A stretch of 64,000 nucleotides of DNA from Bacillus sp. UNC41MFS5 (GCF_000686805.1 NZ_KK366020.1:210969-274968); one strand, 5' to 3'; counted from the stretch's first letter, positions 48,083 through 57,121 are shown. Notes: generated by a model from the letters alone, not told the origin. Numbers and translations are program-made.

Positions 48083-50923
48083 ATGATATTTTACAAGAAA
48101 TTTCTGCAAATCTTTCTTTCCACCCTTTTATTACTTACCCTATTTCCCATGGAGAACCACGCGGAAACTACTACAAGCGGTAGCACGATATCCGGCGTAA
48201 TTAGTGAAGATAGGGTGTTAACTAAAGAAGGCTCGCCCTATTATCAATCGGGTATGATAGAAATCAATTCAGGAGTCACCCTTACGATTGAACCAGGGGT
48301 AGAGTTGATTGGGCAAAATGGATCATGGATTACTGTGCGCGGCCAATTGAAGGCGGTTGGGACCGAGCAAGAACGCATCCGTTTGCAGGATGTGTACGTA
48401 CAGGGAACTACGTTTAATGGAAGTTTGATTCAAATTGAATATGCGGACCATTATCGTCAACCAAAGTACAATGGCGGGTTTCTTGTGACGACGATTGGCA
48501 AAAATGCAATCCTCCGCCATAACCAATACAAAAATGGCTCGATTTCTATCTCTTCATCGAAGTTGAACTCATCTATTGAACATAACTTTTTTAGCGAAAA
48601 AGCGGACTTAAGTGTTGCGAATGGCCCAGGGGAAATTTTTGTTAAAAATAATACCTTTATAAATCCAATCGACTCTTATAATGATCTGACTGTAAGAGGT
48701 GACTATGGGGACGGCGGGATTCCCAATATCCACATTAACCAGAATAATTTCTTTGGATGGCCACACACGAAAGTGATTGTGCAGGTCTCAGGATATAATC
48801 GTTTGCCCTTTGATGCGAATGATAATTATTGGGGCGTAACCGACCCCCTTCGAATCGAGCGTGGAATTACGGACGGGAACGATTATAGTAACTCTTGGGG
48901 AAAGTTAGACATTGTCACAGTTGCTTATAAACCGTTTGAAAACGGTTATCCACTTGGAACGCTAGAAAAGCCGTTGGTTGAAAAAATAAGTGACCGGGAT
49001 ACATTGGTGAGTGGGATCACCGACCGGGATAGTCAGGTGGAGGTATACCGGGGAGCCGAGAAAATTGGTGAAGGCACATCGAGCGAAGCAGGAAGATTTC
49101 AGATTCCAATTCCTCCGCAAAAAAGTGGAGTGGAGCTGACAATCAAGGCGACGGATAGCTACAGCCGGATAAGTCCAGAGACCGTTGTCACGGTTGTGGA
49201 TGAAACCCCGCCTGAAGAGCCTGTTGTCGATGCAGTGACCGAGCATTCTGAAGTTATCACCGGTATTGCCGAACCATTTTCCACGGTTGAGGCCAAAGCA
49301 GCCGTTTCCCTCGGAAAAATCGCGGCAGATGAACAGGGCCATTTTTCGATCGAGATTGAAAAACAGACTGCAGGCACGGTGATTCAGATCACCGCCACGG
49401 ATGTAGTGGGAAACATCAGTCCAGATGCGACAGTCATAGTGGCGGACACAACAGCACCCGCCGCACCGCAGTTAAATCAAGATTCGATTACAGACCAGAT
49501 GGATTCCATTAGTGGATACGCAGAAAAAGGGGCGCTCATTCGCGTGATGGCAGGACAAACAATCCTCGGTTCATGCTATGTGTCTTCCGATTATTTTTGG
49601 ATTATTTTTGAGAGGCAAACTGCAGGAACGGAAATCGAAGTTAGGATAGAAGATGCTTCCAAGAATCAAGGTGAATCGACTTTCTTTACTGTAAAAGATG
49701 TAACTCCTCCATCGCTGAAACTTTCGTTGGACACGCCAAATCAGGTGACAACGGAGGAATTAACCGGCGTGGCAGAAGCTGGTGCTCATATTTCGATTTT
49801 TAATGGGAGCGTCTTGATTGCCGAGGGCGATGCCAACTCAGTGGATGGTCAATTTACGATTCCGATAGGCAAGCAAGTGTCAGGCACTTACCTGCGCGTG
49901 ATCGCTGCGGATGCTGCGAAAAATGTCAGCACACCTGTAGATGTTCAATTCATTGACAAAACCCCGCCGCCAATTAAGATAAATACAGTGACGAATCGAA
50001 CAACCCAAATTATTGGTGTAACCGAAGCCGGCGCCTCTGTGATGATTGCCATGGTTGGCCATACTTATTTCGGTTATGCGGATTCTGCCGGGAAATTTTC
50101 CTTTCAGATTACACCACCAACACCTGGTTCCACTTTTTACGTGACGATAGTGGATGGCGCGTCAAATCGAAGTTTACAAAAGTTCGTGGTCGGAAAAGTG
50201 CCGCCCGATAGTCCGACGGTGAACCCTGTTACCAATAAAGCCACTACCGTGACTGGTGTAACGGTAAAATCCGCTGTGGTTACGGTAAAAGCAGGTGCAT
50301 CCTACTATAAAGGCAATGCCGATGCCAATGGAAAGTTTACGGTGACTATTCCCACCCAAAACAGCGGCACGCTCTTAAGCGTGACTGCGACGGATGCAGG
50401 GGGAACGAGCGTACCAAAGACAATACAGGTGACGAGAATGGCCCCTAACATCCCAGTGGTCAACGCCGTTAACAACAAATCAGCGTTGGTAACAGGCAAG
50501 TCTGAAAAGTATGCGGTTATTACTGTTCAAATTGGAAGTAAGTACTATATTGGGAAAGCCGATAGCCTTGGTAATTTCAAGGTGACGATACCGATTCAAA
50601 ACAGCGGGACATCGCTCAAGATTACAGCAAAAGATGCAAATGGGAAGATTAGCAATCCAAAATCACTCACGGTCGCACGTGTGGCCCCTAATCTGCCTGT
50701 TGTGAATACAGTCAGGTATACGGCAACCTCAGTAACTGGAAAAACAGAAAAGCTGGCTGTCGTGAAGGTGAAGATTGGTACGAGAACCTATTCGACAAAG
50801 GCAAATAGTTATGGGAGCTATAAAGTAAGCATCCCGAGGCAAAAACGTGGAATGAAGATATCTGTAACGGCAACGGATGCTAAAGGATTCATCAGTGCCG
50901 CCAGAACGGTAAAAGTTTATTAA
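48083..50923 (+). CDS. Secreted beta-helix and Ig-like repeat surface protein
   Basis: A 946-residue exported protein with a signal peptide (FLSTLLLLTLFP, cut near NHAETT). Residues ~30-290 look like a right-handed parallel beta-helix (LTIEPGVELIGQNG, NNTFINP, DANDNYWGV). About eight ~80-residue bacterial Ig-like repeats follow, each with patterns such as VSGITDRDSQVEVYRG, G[KR]F.IPI and LTIKATD. The last three are closest to each other and more Lys-rich. No LPXTG or S-layer anchor is seen, so wall binding is probably through the basic repeats. Likely an adhesin or carbohydrate-binding surface protein; no enzyme activity is claimed. Start chosen for GGAGA 8 nt upstream. Confidence 0.75.
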   Translation: MIFYKKFLQIFLSTLLLLTLFPMENHAETTTSGSTISGVISEDRVLTKEGSPYYQSGMIEINSGVTLTIEPGVELIGQNGSWITVRGQLKAVGTEQERIRLQDVYVQGTTFNGSLIQIEYADHYRQPKYNGGFLVTTIGKNAILRHNQYKNGSISISSSKLNSSIEHNFFSEKADLSVANGPGEIFVKNNTFINPIDSYNDLTVRGDYGDGGIPNIHINQNNFFGWPHTKVIVQVSGYNRLPFDANDNYWGVTDPLRIERGITDGNDYSNSWGKLDIVTVAYKPFENGYPLGTLEKPLVEKISDRDTLVSGITDRDSQVEVYRGAEKIGEGTSSEAGRFQIPIPPQKSGVELTIKATDSYSRISPETVVTVVDETPPEEPVVDAVTEHSEVITGIAEPFSTVEAKAAVSLGKIAADEQGHFSIEIEKQTAGTVIQITATDVVGNISPDATVIVADTTAPAAPQLNQDSITDQMDSISGYAEKGALIRVMAGQTILGSCYVSSDYFWIIFERQTAGTEIEVRIEDASKNQGESTFFTVKDVTPPSLKLSLDTPNQVTTEELTGVAEAGAHISIFNGSVLIAEGDANSVDGQFTIPIGKQVSGTYLRVIAADAAKNVSTPVDVQFIDKTPPPIKINTVTNRTTQIIGVTEAGASVMIAMVGHTYFGYADSAGKFSFQITPPTPGSTFYVTIVDGASNRSLQKFVVGKVPPDSPTVNPVTNKATTVTGVTVKSAVVTVKAGASYYKGNADANGKFTVTIPTQNSGTLLSVTATDAGGTSVPKTIQVTRMAPNIPVVNAVNNKSALVTGKSEKYAVITVQIGSKYYIGKADSLGNFKVTIPIQNSGTSLKITAKDANGKISNPKSLTVARVAPNLPVVNTVRYTATSVTGKTEKLAVVKVKIGTRTYSTKANSYGSYKVSIPRQKRGMKISVTATDAKGFISAARTVKVY

Positions 50924-50944
50924 ACTTTGGGCCTGTTAACCTTG

Positions 50945-51022
50945 CCTGTTGATTTCCTCTCTAAGCTCGGGCTGTCCGGTGAGCGTCCTCGTCGCTGGCC
51001 GCCTGGAACGTAGATCAACAGG
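50945..51022. repeat. Decayed copy of the CCTGTTGATT-ended element
   Basis: CCTGTTGATT at the left and GATCAACAGG at the right match the ends of the 2440-2574 element; the interior keeps only fragments (GTCCTCGTCGCTGG, GCCGCCTGGA). Confidence 0.6.
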
Positions 51023-51077
51023 GTGTCATAAACAACAATAAGCTTTAAAATAGTCAAACTTTATGGTAGGAAAGTGG

Positions 51078-51106
51078 GAAAGGGGCTGATCGCCCCTTTC
51101 TTTTTT
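51078..51106. terminator. Terminator after the surface protein gene
   Basis: GAAAGGGGC-TGATC-GCCCCTTTC then six T. Confidence 0.9.
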
Positions 51107-51111
51107 GTGTT

Positions 51112-51438
51112 TTACTTCAGGTTCAGGTTGAGGGAAGACTTCCACTGATACCTCTCCAAATCAATAACCCCATTCAAGCCGATCTCGACGCCTTCCGCCT
51201 CCAACGACAACCGTTGCTCATTATAGGACTCGTCATCCTGGAGGGCGATTTGCCCCTTAGCATTGATGACGCGGTGCCAGGGAAGGCGATACTTCTTGCT
51301 CATGGAGTGTAGGGCGCGGACGACTTGGCGGGCAGCACGCGGGCTTCCAGCGAGCCGAGCGATTTGACCATACGTCGCCACCTTGCCTTCGGGGATGCTG
51401 CGAATAATTTCCACCACATTTTCAGTAAAAGGTGTCAT
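51112..51438 (-). CDS. Alkyltransferase-like DNA repair protein (ATL)
   Basis: A 108-residue MGMT-family protein. The helix-turn-helix region is GKVATYGQIARLAGSPRAARQV, and the active-site motif reads PWHRVI where true O6-alkylguanine transferases have PCHRV. The Cys-to-Trp change marks alkyltransferase-like proteins, which flip and bind O6-alkylguanine and hand it to nucleotide excision repair. AAGGAAGG precedes the chosen ATG. It stands alone, convergent with the surface protein gene. Confidence 0.92.
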   Translation of the reverse strand: MTPFTENVVEIIRSIPEGKVATYGQIARLAGSPRAARQVVRALHSMSKKYRLPWHRVINAKGQIALQDDESYNEQRLSLEAEGVEIGLNGVIDLERYQWKSSLNLNLK

Positions 51439-52074
51439 AGGTACCTTCCTTTCAAAAAACACATACCAAAAAGGTATCAAAGATATAATAATTTTAACAA
51501 TACTTTTAGAAAAAACTGCCTCAAATTATGCAAAGTACTGGCCTCCAAACCATTTTTTACCCTCCATTCCAATCATAATCGCCATTTTTGAATAATTTTT
51601 TTATCGACAAATTTCTTGGGAAATAAAACTAAGCTACGGATATTTCCAATCCAAAACCGCGCAACGAAGCGATTCTGGACCGCTTCGAATGATTGTCGAA
51701 AATAAGTAAGAAGTCCAATTATCAAAAAACTTTGAATAACACCTTGTCCCGATTGAGTATTTATAGCATATTCCCGTATCCAAGCTAATAAAATGGTTAC
51801 AAACCTTTACAAAGAGAGTGTTTGAGGTGAAGAGTCGTTTGAAGTTAGCGGACATTCAGTCGGGGACATGATTATTCATCGTATAGACAGAAGGTAACTT
51901 ACTTTCTGCCGTTTGGTGCCTGACACCATCAAGAAAAGTGTCCTCCACTAATGGACAAATGTCTTTTAGTGGTGCCTGACACCAAGCAGACACCAAAACG
52001 GAAGCAGAATTCGTCGAAGTGATAAGCGGGTCTCATTTCACACTTCTCACATCCAATTTAGGGAGGGCGAGAGT
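51439..52074. other. 636-bp gap upstream of spoIIID
   Basis: No convincing gene. It contains a short stem CGAAGCG/CGCTTCG near 51667-51690 and two direct GGTGCCTGACACC copies (51915-51927, 51971-51983) with GGACAAATGTC nearby. A spoIIID promoter should lie in the last 100 bp, but no clear SigE match was found. Confidence 0.5.
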
Positions 52075-52347
52075 GTGCACGATTACATCAAAGAGAGAAC
52101 TATCAAGATTGGAAAGTATATCGTGGAGACGAGGAAAACGGTTCGCGTGATTGCGAAGGAGTTTGGCGTATCCAAAAGTACAGTCCATAAGGATCTTACA
52201 GAGAGACTTCCTGAGATTAATCCAGAGCTAGCAAACGAGGTTAAAGGTATTTTAGACTATCATAAATCAATCCGTCATCTCCGAGGGGGAGAGGCAACAA
52301 AAATGAAATATCAGAAAGAGGAAAAGGAAGGTGAAGCTGTAAAATAA
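52075..52347 (+). CDS. spoIIID: Mother-cell transcription factor SpoIIID
   Basis: A 90-residue DNA-binding protein nearly identical to B. subtilis SpoIIID over its first 75 residues: MHDYIKERTIKIGKYIVE, the HTH VRVIAKEFGVSKSTVHKDL, then HKSIRHLRGGEATKMKY with the basic C-terminal helix. It activates and represses SigE-dependent genes in the mother cell. GTG start with GGGAGGG about 8 nt upstream. Order spoIIID-mbl is conserved. Confidence 0.96.
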   Translation: MHDYIKERTIKIGKYIVETRKTVRVIAKEFGVSKSTVHKDLTERLPEINPELANEVKGILDYHKSIRHLRGGEATKMKYQKEEKEGEAVK

Positions 52348-52452
52348 ATCGTCATGACTTGGCTGAAAAAAGAATAGGTTTTAAGGCATTCTCTAGGAAT
52401 CCTCCAATTCGACATCCATCTGCAAGATTTTACAACTTTTCTATGCTAAAAG

Positions 52453-52481
52453 TATGGAAATCTTAATGAGTGTGGTACAAT
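52453..52481 (+). promoter_or_regulatory. Extended -10 promoter of mbl
   Basis: TGGTACAAT with a poor -35 (TATGGA) 17 nt upstream; 52 bp before the start. Confidence 0.4.
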
Positions 52482-52533
52482 ATACAATTAGGAAAAGTAT
52501 GTGGATTCCGTTTTAAGGAGGAAAGAAAAGAGA

Positions 52534-53535
52534 ATGTTTGCAAGAGATATTGGGATAGACCTAGGAACGGCTAACGTGCTAATTCACGTAAAAGGCCGTG
52601 GAATCGTATTAAATGAGCCGTCCGTAGTTGCAATTGACAAAAATACAAATCGCGTACTTGCTGTTGGTGAAGAAGCTCGCCGCATGGTTGGTCGGACACC
52701 TGGGAACATCGTCGCGATCCGCCCGCTAAAAGATGGCGTGATCGCTGACTTTGATGTAACCGAAGCAATGTTAAAGCATTTTATTAATAAGTTAAACGTT
52801 AAAGGCTTTTTATCGAAGCCGCGCATTCTGATTTGCTGCCCAACGAATATTACAAGTGTGGAGCAGAAGGCAATCAAAGAAGCTGCTGAAAAGAGCGGCG
52901 GGAAAAAGATTTACTTAGAAGAAGAACCAAAGGTTGCCGCGATTGGTGCGGGAATGGACATTTTCCAACCGAGCGGAAACATGGTAGTGGACATCGGAGG
53001 AGGAACGACGGATGTAGCTGTTCTTTCAATGGGCGATATCGTGACTTCTTCCTCCATCAAAATGGCCGGTGACAAGTTCGACATGGAAATTCTCAACTAC
53101 ATTAAGCGCGAATACAAGCTCTTGATCGGTGAACGCACAGCTGAAAATATTAAAATCAACATCGGGACTGTATTCCCAGGTTCACGCTCGGAAGAAATGG
53201 AAATCCGTGGACGTGACATGGTAAGCGGTCTGCCGCGTACCATCTCAGTTCGTTCCGAAGAAATCGAAGGTTCATTACGTGAATCGGTTGCTGTAATCGT
53301 ACAGGCTGCAAAAAGCGTGCTGGAACGCACTCCGCCAGAACTATCAGCTGACATCATCGACCGCGGCGTTATTTTAACAGGCGGCGGTGCATTGCTGCAC
53401 GGTATCGACATGCTGCTCGCGGACGAATTAAAAGTTCCTGTCCTTGTGGCCGAAAATCCAATGGATTGTGTCGCGATTGGAACAGGAATTATGCTTGACA
53501 ATATCGACAAGATTCCAAGTCGGAAGTTTGGATGA
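52534..53535 (+). CDS. mbl: MreB-like cytoskeletal protein Mbl
   Basis: A 333-residue bacterial actin. Start MFARDIGIDLGTANVLIHVKG and the nucleotide motifs DIGGGTTDVAVLSMGD and ILTGGGALLHG are visible; the sequence follows B. subtilis Mbl rather than MreB (for example LNVKGFLSKPRILICCPTNI). It guides side-wall peptidoglycan synthesis. AAGGAGG lies about 11 nt upstream of the chosen ATG. Confidence 0.95.
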   Translation: MFARDIGIDLGTANVLIHVKGRGIVLNEPSVVAIDKNTNRVLAVGEEARRMVGRTPGNIVAIRPLKDGVIADFDVTEAMLKHFINKLNVKGFLSKPRILICCPTNITSVEQKAIKEAAEKSGGKKIYLEEEPKVAAIGAGMDIFQPSGNMVVDIGGGTTDVAVLSMGDIVTSSSIKMAGDKFDMEILNYIKREYKLLIGERTAENIKINIGTVFPGSRSEEMEIRGRDMVSGLPRTISVRSEEIEGSLRESVAVIVQAAKSVLERTPPELSADIIDRGVILTGGGALLHGIDMLLADELKVPVLVAENPMDCVAIGTGIMLDNIDKIPSRKFG

Positions 53536-53960
53536 TCCTTTCTGAAAAATTGTCCCTGCAAGTGGAATTAAGTTGACAATGATCTTTAGCAGCCCTTTTA
53601 GGTCTGGTGTTGTAAGACATCATACTTCAAAAGAGCAGGATACAAAAAGTCTAATGAAGCAGGCAGGACAAGCCTCAGTCATTGGGCTTTTTTCTTTGGA
53701 CTTCGATAGAATTTTCCTAAAAAACCACAGAATATAGTAAATTCTACCTTTATAGACTATTTCCTGTTAAAATTGATGAGTATTTTGAATTTATTTTTTA
53801 TAATAGAATAATGAATGACGTATTGTAAAAATAAATCCAAATATCCAGTTACAAGAGTTGAACAGAAAAATTGGATATAATATGTATAATTCACTGAGTC
53901 CGGGGTCTACCATGCAGATAAACATAAATGGACGGACGTCAGTTAAAGGGGAATTAACAA
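53536..53960. other. 425-bp gap after mbl
   Basis: No gene seen. A hairpin AAGCCT/GGGCTT followed by TTTTT at 53670-53694 is the likely mbl terminator. In B. subtilis flhO and flhP occupy this place; they are absent. Confidence 0.55.
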
Positions 53961-54677
53961 ATGTCTGTAAATAATCCAAACCAAGAATATAGAACTAGAG
54001 AAGAATATAAACGGGCCAAGGCCGAAGCACAGAAACAATCCAAGGACGCAGCGGACCAATCCCAGAACGAAGCTCACAAAGCACAGGACGCAGCGAACCA
54101 ATCCAGGGACGAGGTTCACAGAGCACAGAACGCAGTGAAAGGTGCCAACGGAGAGGTACGACAAACAAAGGATACTCCTGCGATACAAGCCAAGGAAGTT
54201 GTTCGAGTAACAAAAAACGCGGCAAAACCTGCGGTATCAATCGCAAAGGGTGCGGTAAAAGCGGTGTCAGCAGTCACGAAGACCGCAGCGAAACCGGCAA
54301 AAGCAGCCGTACAAGGCACGAGGGATGCTGCGAAACAATCGAAAGCCGAGAGACGTGAAAAAGAGGAAAAAAAACGGGAGACATCAAAAGCGAGGAAACA
54401 AAGCCGTGAGGCGAAAAAGTCGAAAGATGCCTTCACGAGAGACAAAGAAAAGAATGTCTCTGATAAACATAAACGAGTCAGAATTCGCCTCATTCCAATT
54501 TGGCTGCGATTGATTCTTTTAGTGGTCTTTGGTTTCGTAAGCATATCATTGGGTGCTATGGTTGGATACGGAGTCCTTGGCGGCGGGAATGTAAAAGATG
54601 TATTCAAGGAATCCACATGGACGCATATTGTGGATTTAGTTGAAAAAGGAAAAAGAAAAGTGGAGGAAGGGAGGTAA
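53961..54677 (+). CDS. EpuA-like membrane protein with long charged N-terminal tail
   Basis: A 238-residue protein. Residues 1-170 are polar and low in complexity: Gln/Ala/Lys repeats (QSKDAADQSQNEAHKAQDA, then NQSRDEVHRAQNA) and a Lys/Arg/Glu-rich stretch. A single transmembrane helix follows (LRLILLVVFGFVSISLGAMVGYGVLGGG) with the ending VFKESTWTHIVDLVEKGK, typical of EpuA-like proteins often annotated as RNA polymerase beta subunit by neighbourhood. The tail should be cytoplasmic. Function unknown. Its terminator overlaps its stop codon. Confidence 0.7.
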   Translation: MSVNNPNQEYRTREEYKRAKAEAQKQSKDAADQSQNEAHKAQDAANQSRDEVHRAQNAVKGANGEVRQTKDTPAIQAKEVVRVTKNAAKPAVSIAKGAVKAVSAVTKTAAKPAKAAVQGTRDAAKQSKAERREKEEKKRETSKARKQSREAKKSKDAFTRDKEKNVSDKHKRVRIRLIPIWLRLILLVVFGFVSISLGAMVGYGVLGGGNVKDVFKESTWTHIVDLVEKGKRKVEEGR

Positions 54678-54691
54678 ATCCCTTCCTTTTT
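54665..54691 (+). terminator. Terminator overlapping the EpuA-like stop codon
   Basis: GGAAGGGA-GGTAAA-TCCCTTCC followed by TTTTT; the TAA is in the loop. Confidence 0.82.
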
Positions 54692-54751
54692 GTATACCTT
54701 AAGTAGTAGAATAGGAAATAAATACTTGTTACTAGTAGGAGGTACTAACCT

Positions 54752-55186
54752 ATGTTAGATATCGAACAAATCAAAGAAATCATCCCACATCGCTACCCCT
54801 TCCTTTTGGTGGATCGAATTTTAGAAGTAGAGGATGGAAAGAGCGCAGTCGGGATTAAAAACGTTAGTGCCAATGAAGAGTTCTTTAATGGACATTTTCC
54901 TGATTACCCAGTCATGCCTGGTGTATTAATCGTCGAAGCCCTTGCACAGGTTGGGGCTGTCGCTATGTTGAAAAAAGAAGAAAATCGCGGCCGCTTAGCC
55001 TTTTTTGCTGGAATTGATGGCTGCCGTTTTAAAAAGCAAGTCAAACCAGGTGACCAGCTTCGTCTGGAAGTAGAAATCATCCGTCTGCGCGGACCAATCG
55101 GCAAAGGAAAAGCTGTGGCAACCGTTGACGGCGAAGTGGCCTGTGAAGCCGAAATCACTTTTGCCTTAGGGGAGAAAAAAGAATAA
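54752..55186 (+). CDS. fabZ: 3-hydroxyacyl-ACP dehydratase FabZ
   Basis: A 144-residue hot-dog-fold enzyme of fatty acid elongation that removes water from 3-hydroxyacyl-[15 protein letters not shown] at the start and the active-site pair His48 ([12 protein letters not shown]) and Glu62 (LIVEALAQ) are present. AGGAGG lies 8 nt upstream. Position after mbl and before ywpF and ssbB matches B. subtilis. Confidence 0.95.
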   Translation: MLDIEQIKEIIPHRYPFLLVDRILEVEDGKSAVGIKNVSANEEFFNGHFPDYPVMPGVLIVEALAQVGAVAMLKKEENRGRLAFFAGIDGCRFKKQVKPGDQLRLEVEIIRLRGPIGKGKAVATVDGEVACEAEITFALGEKKE

Positions 55187-55194
55187 ACCAAACG

Positions 55195-55229
55195 AATCGG
55201 CCGGAAAGAAATTTCTGGTCGATTTTTTT
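55195..55229 (+). terminator. Terminator after fabZ
   Basis: AATCGGCCGGAAA-GAAA-TTTCTGGTCGATT, a 13-bp stem with three G-U pairs, then a T run. Confidence 0.88.
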
Positions 55230-55320
55230 ATGTAAAAAAATGCTAGCAATCATTCGATAGACATTGGACAACCTAAAATTAGACCCATAGGTAGGTCAAA
55301 ACTTGTTTTGGAAGGGGTTT

Positions 55321-55689
55321 ATGATCTTGAAGAAAAAGTTATTTCTTTTGCTCGCAGGTTCGATTTTATCAGTCGGAATGCTAACAGCGTGTAATAATGA
55401 TAACGATGACCAAAATCCGCCGCCACCAGCCGTCGATAACAATTTAAATGACAACGATTTAAATGACAACAATTTCAACCGTAACAATCTAAACCGTAAC
55501 AATTTAAATACTCCTATCAAGTATGATGATGACAACCTTGATTTAGACAACCGAAACAATCATTATCCAAACACAGAGGACAAAAATACTGATACCGACA
55601 AAGACCCAATAAAGGATAGCAACACCAAAAAAGAAGAGATCATTGAGGATGATATTGACAGAAGAGACGCGGACAATAAAGACGAGTAA
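55321..55689 (+). CDS. Asn/Asp-rich lipoprotein
   Basis: A 122-residue lipoprotein with signal peptide and lipobox MLTACN. The mature part is a low-complexity chain: a Pro cluster, then LNDNDLNDNNFNRNNLNRN built from ~5-residue units, then an acidic Lys/Asp/Glu tail. No fold is recognisable. GGAAGGGG precedes the ATG by 6 nt. It stands alone between the fabZ terminator and convergent ywpF; role unknown. Confidence 0.65.
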   Translation: MILKKKLFLLLAGSILSVGMLTACNNDNDDQNPPPPAVDNNLNDNDLNDNNFNRNNLNRNNLNTPIKYDDDNLDLDNRNNHYPNTEDKNTDTDKDPIKDSNTKKEEIIEDDIDRRDADNKDE

Positions 55690-55699
55690 TTCACAGCAA

Positions 55700-55733
55700 T
55701 AAAAAAGGGGACCGGCGCTCAGCCTGTCCCTTC
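55700..55733 (-). terminator. Terminator of ywpF (minus strand)
   Basis: GAAGGGAC and GTCCCCTT pair over a 12-nt loop and run into TTTTTT on the minus strand. Confidence 0.72.
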
Positions 55734-55742
55734 ACTCATGAT

Positions 55743-56177
55743 TTATTTATTCGACTTCACTTTTAACTTTGGTTTGCTTTTTATTTTTTCTCTAAATTCG
55801 TTGAGCAGCGCGGGGCCTTCCAACCCTTTTTGAAGAAGACTTTCGAGCAATAGCTCAGAATAGTCGCTTTTATTACGGCGGATTTTTCCCTCGAACAAAA
55901 CGCTAATATGCTTTTCAAATTTAGTTAACGAGACAATTTTTGTTTGAAAATAAGCAGGCGCGTTTTCCTTCTTGGTAATCACAGCCTCAACAATAATGTC
56001 GCGATTTTGCTCAGAAATTTTTTGGAAATAATCATAGAGGGACAAATCTGTATACGCCTCAAGCAGCCATGTGGAGCGCTCGTCTTCCTTATTGAGAATT
56101 AAGCCATCTACTAACGGAACTTCAATCGAAGCATCATCTTCCACTACATCTAATGAGTACAACTTAAAAGATTTCAT
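55743..56177 (-). CDS. ywpF: YwpF-like protein
   Basis: A 144-residue soluble protein with the YwpF pattern: [34 protein letters not shown], then alternating beta strands and a basic tail ([12 protein letters not shown]). AGGAGG sits 5 nt before the chosen ATG. It lies on the opposite strand between fabZ and ssbB, as in B. subtilis. Function unknown. Confidence 0.82.
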   Translation of the reverse strand: MKSFKLYSLDVVEDDASIEVPLVDGLILNKEDERSTWLLEAYTDLSLYDYFQKISEQNRDIIVEAVITKKENAPAYFQTKIVSLTKFEKHISVLFEGKIRRNKSDYSELLLESLLQKGLEGPALLNEFREKIKSKPKLKVKSNK

Positions 56178-56423
56178 CATAACCTCCTGATTGCCTTTTC
56201 CAAAATTATAACATATGTTCACTTAAAGCAAATGTCGAAAAGTTTTTGTCGAAATTTAGAAGATAAGTTTTTTTCGAAAATCTACTCGTCTTTTTTGACA
56301 AAAACCCCTTTGAAAAACCGTTTATCTCCTAAAAAACGGACGAATAATGGTCTTTTCCCTGTTTTACAACAAGGACACCAAAAGGCTATGCTAGTACCGT
56401 CAAACAAAGAAGGAGATGAAGGT

Positions 56424-56801
56424 ATGATCAATCAAGTCACACTTGTTGGCAGATTGACACGGGACCCGGAATTAAAACAGACGACAGAAGGGACGGCCGT
56501 GGCCCAAGTCACCCTGGCGGTGTCGCGTCACTTTCGCAACCAAAACGGCGAAATTGAGGCCGATTTTATCCAATGTACCCTTTGGCGGAAAGCAGCCGAA
56601 AATACGTGTCAATATTGCCGGAAAGGTGCAGTAATCGGAATTACGGGGCGTTTGCAGACTCGGAACTATGATAACAAAGAGGGAAAAAGGGTGTATGTCA
56701 CAGAAGTAGTCGCGGAAACGGTCCAGTTCCTAAGCGCCAAGCCGCAGCCACATGAAGTGGAAGCTCCGCCCAAAAAGGAGGAAGTGACGGTTGGTGTCTA
56801 A
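56424..56801 (+). CDS. ssbB: Single-stranded DNA-binding protein SsbB (competence type)
   Basis: A 125-residue OB-fold protein: [57 protein letters not shown]. It ends EVTVGV without the acidic DDDIPF tail of SsbA, which is the mark of SsbB used in natural transformation. AAGGAG lies 9 nt upstream. Open frame extends far upstream but without a ribosome site. Its end overlaps the next small gene by 11 bp. Confidence 0.9.
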   Translation: MINQVTLVGRLTRDPELKQTTEGTAVAQVTLAVSRHFRNQNGEIEADFIQCTLWRKAAENTCQYCRKGAVIGITGRLQTRNYDNKEGKRVYVTEVVAETVQFLSAKPQPHEVEAPPKKEEVTVGV

Positions 56802-57018
56802 CGATGAAATGACCAGAAACCTCGAACAATTACTGGAAAGTTTAATCAAAATGGTTGGTAATTCAAATAAAAATTTCGACAGCCTCCAAAAACGCGTCAG
56901 CCAGCTGGAATGGATCATTAAGGAACAACAGCATGAAATCAAGGAAAGAGACAACCTCATCAGAATTTACTCCTCCCATCCGCACGAACCTTCATCAACT
57001 ATTCCATTTCGTTTATAG
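56791..57018 (+). CDS. Small coiled-coil protein overlapping ssbB
   Basis: A 75-residue protein, TTG start (GTG at 56794 possible) with AAGGAGG 9 nt upstream inside ssbB. Residues ~8-55 have heptad-like hydrophobic spacing ([29 protein letters not shown]), suggesting a coiled coil. Family not recognised. Overlap with ssbB implies translational coupling and possibly a competence or DNA-handling role, which is inference only. Confidence 0.6.
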   Translation: MVSNDEMTRNLEQLLESLIKMVGNSNKNFDSLQKRVSQLEWIIKEQQHEIKERDNLIRIYSSHPHEPSSTIPFRL

Positions 57019-57092
57019 GATTTTCAATAATTATCCCCGCAACTGACTTTTTGATAAAAAATCAATGCCATCTCCGACATGATCTCCATTTA

Positions 57093-57121
57093 TCCGGCAG
57101 TTACTTGCCGGAATTTTTTTT
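57093..57121 (+). terminator. Terminator after the ssbB unit
   Basis: TCCGGCA and TGCCGGA around GTTACT, followed by seven T. Confidence 0.85.

Noticed and set aside
49877..49894. Another 13-bp repeat in the surface protein gene
   Set aside because: AAGTGTCAGGCACTT differs at both ends, and the residues QVSGTY match the recurrent Q(T/N)(A/S)GT pattern of the Ig-like repeats, so it is probably coincidental.
51820..52075. A usd-like leader reading frame upstream of spoIIID
   Set aside because: Only very short or unsupported frames were found, none ending near the spoIIID ribosome site with its own good ribosome site.
53574..53694. Possible small RNA after mbl (TTGACA and a terminator)
   Set aside because: TTGACA has no acceptable -10 at 16-18 nt, and the terminator is adequately explained as that of mbl.
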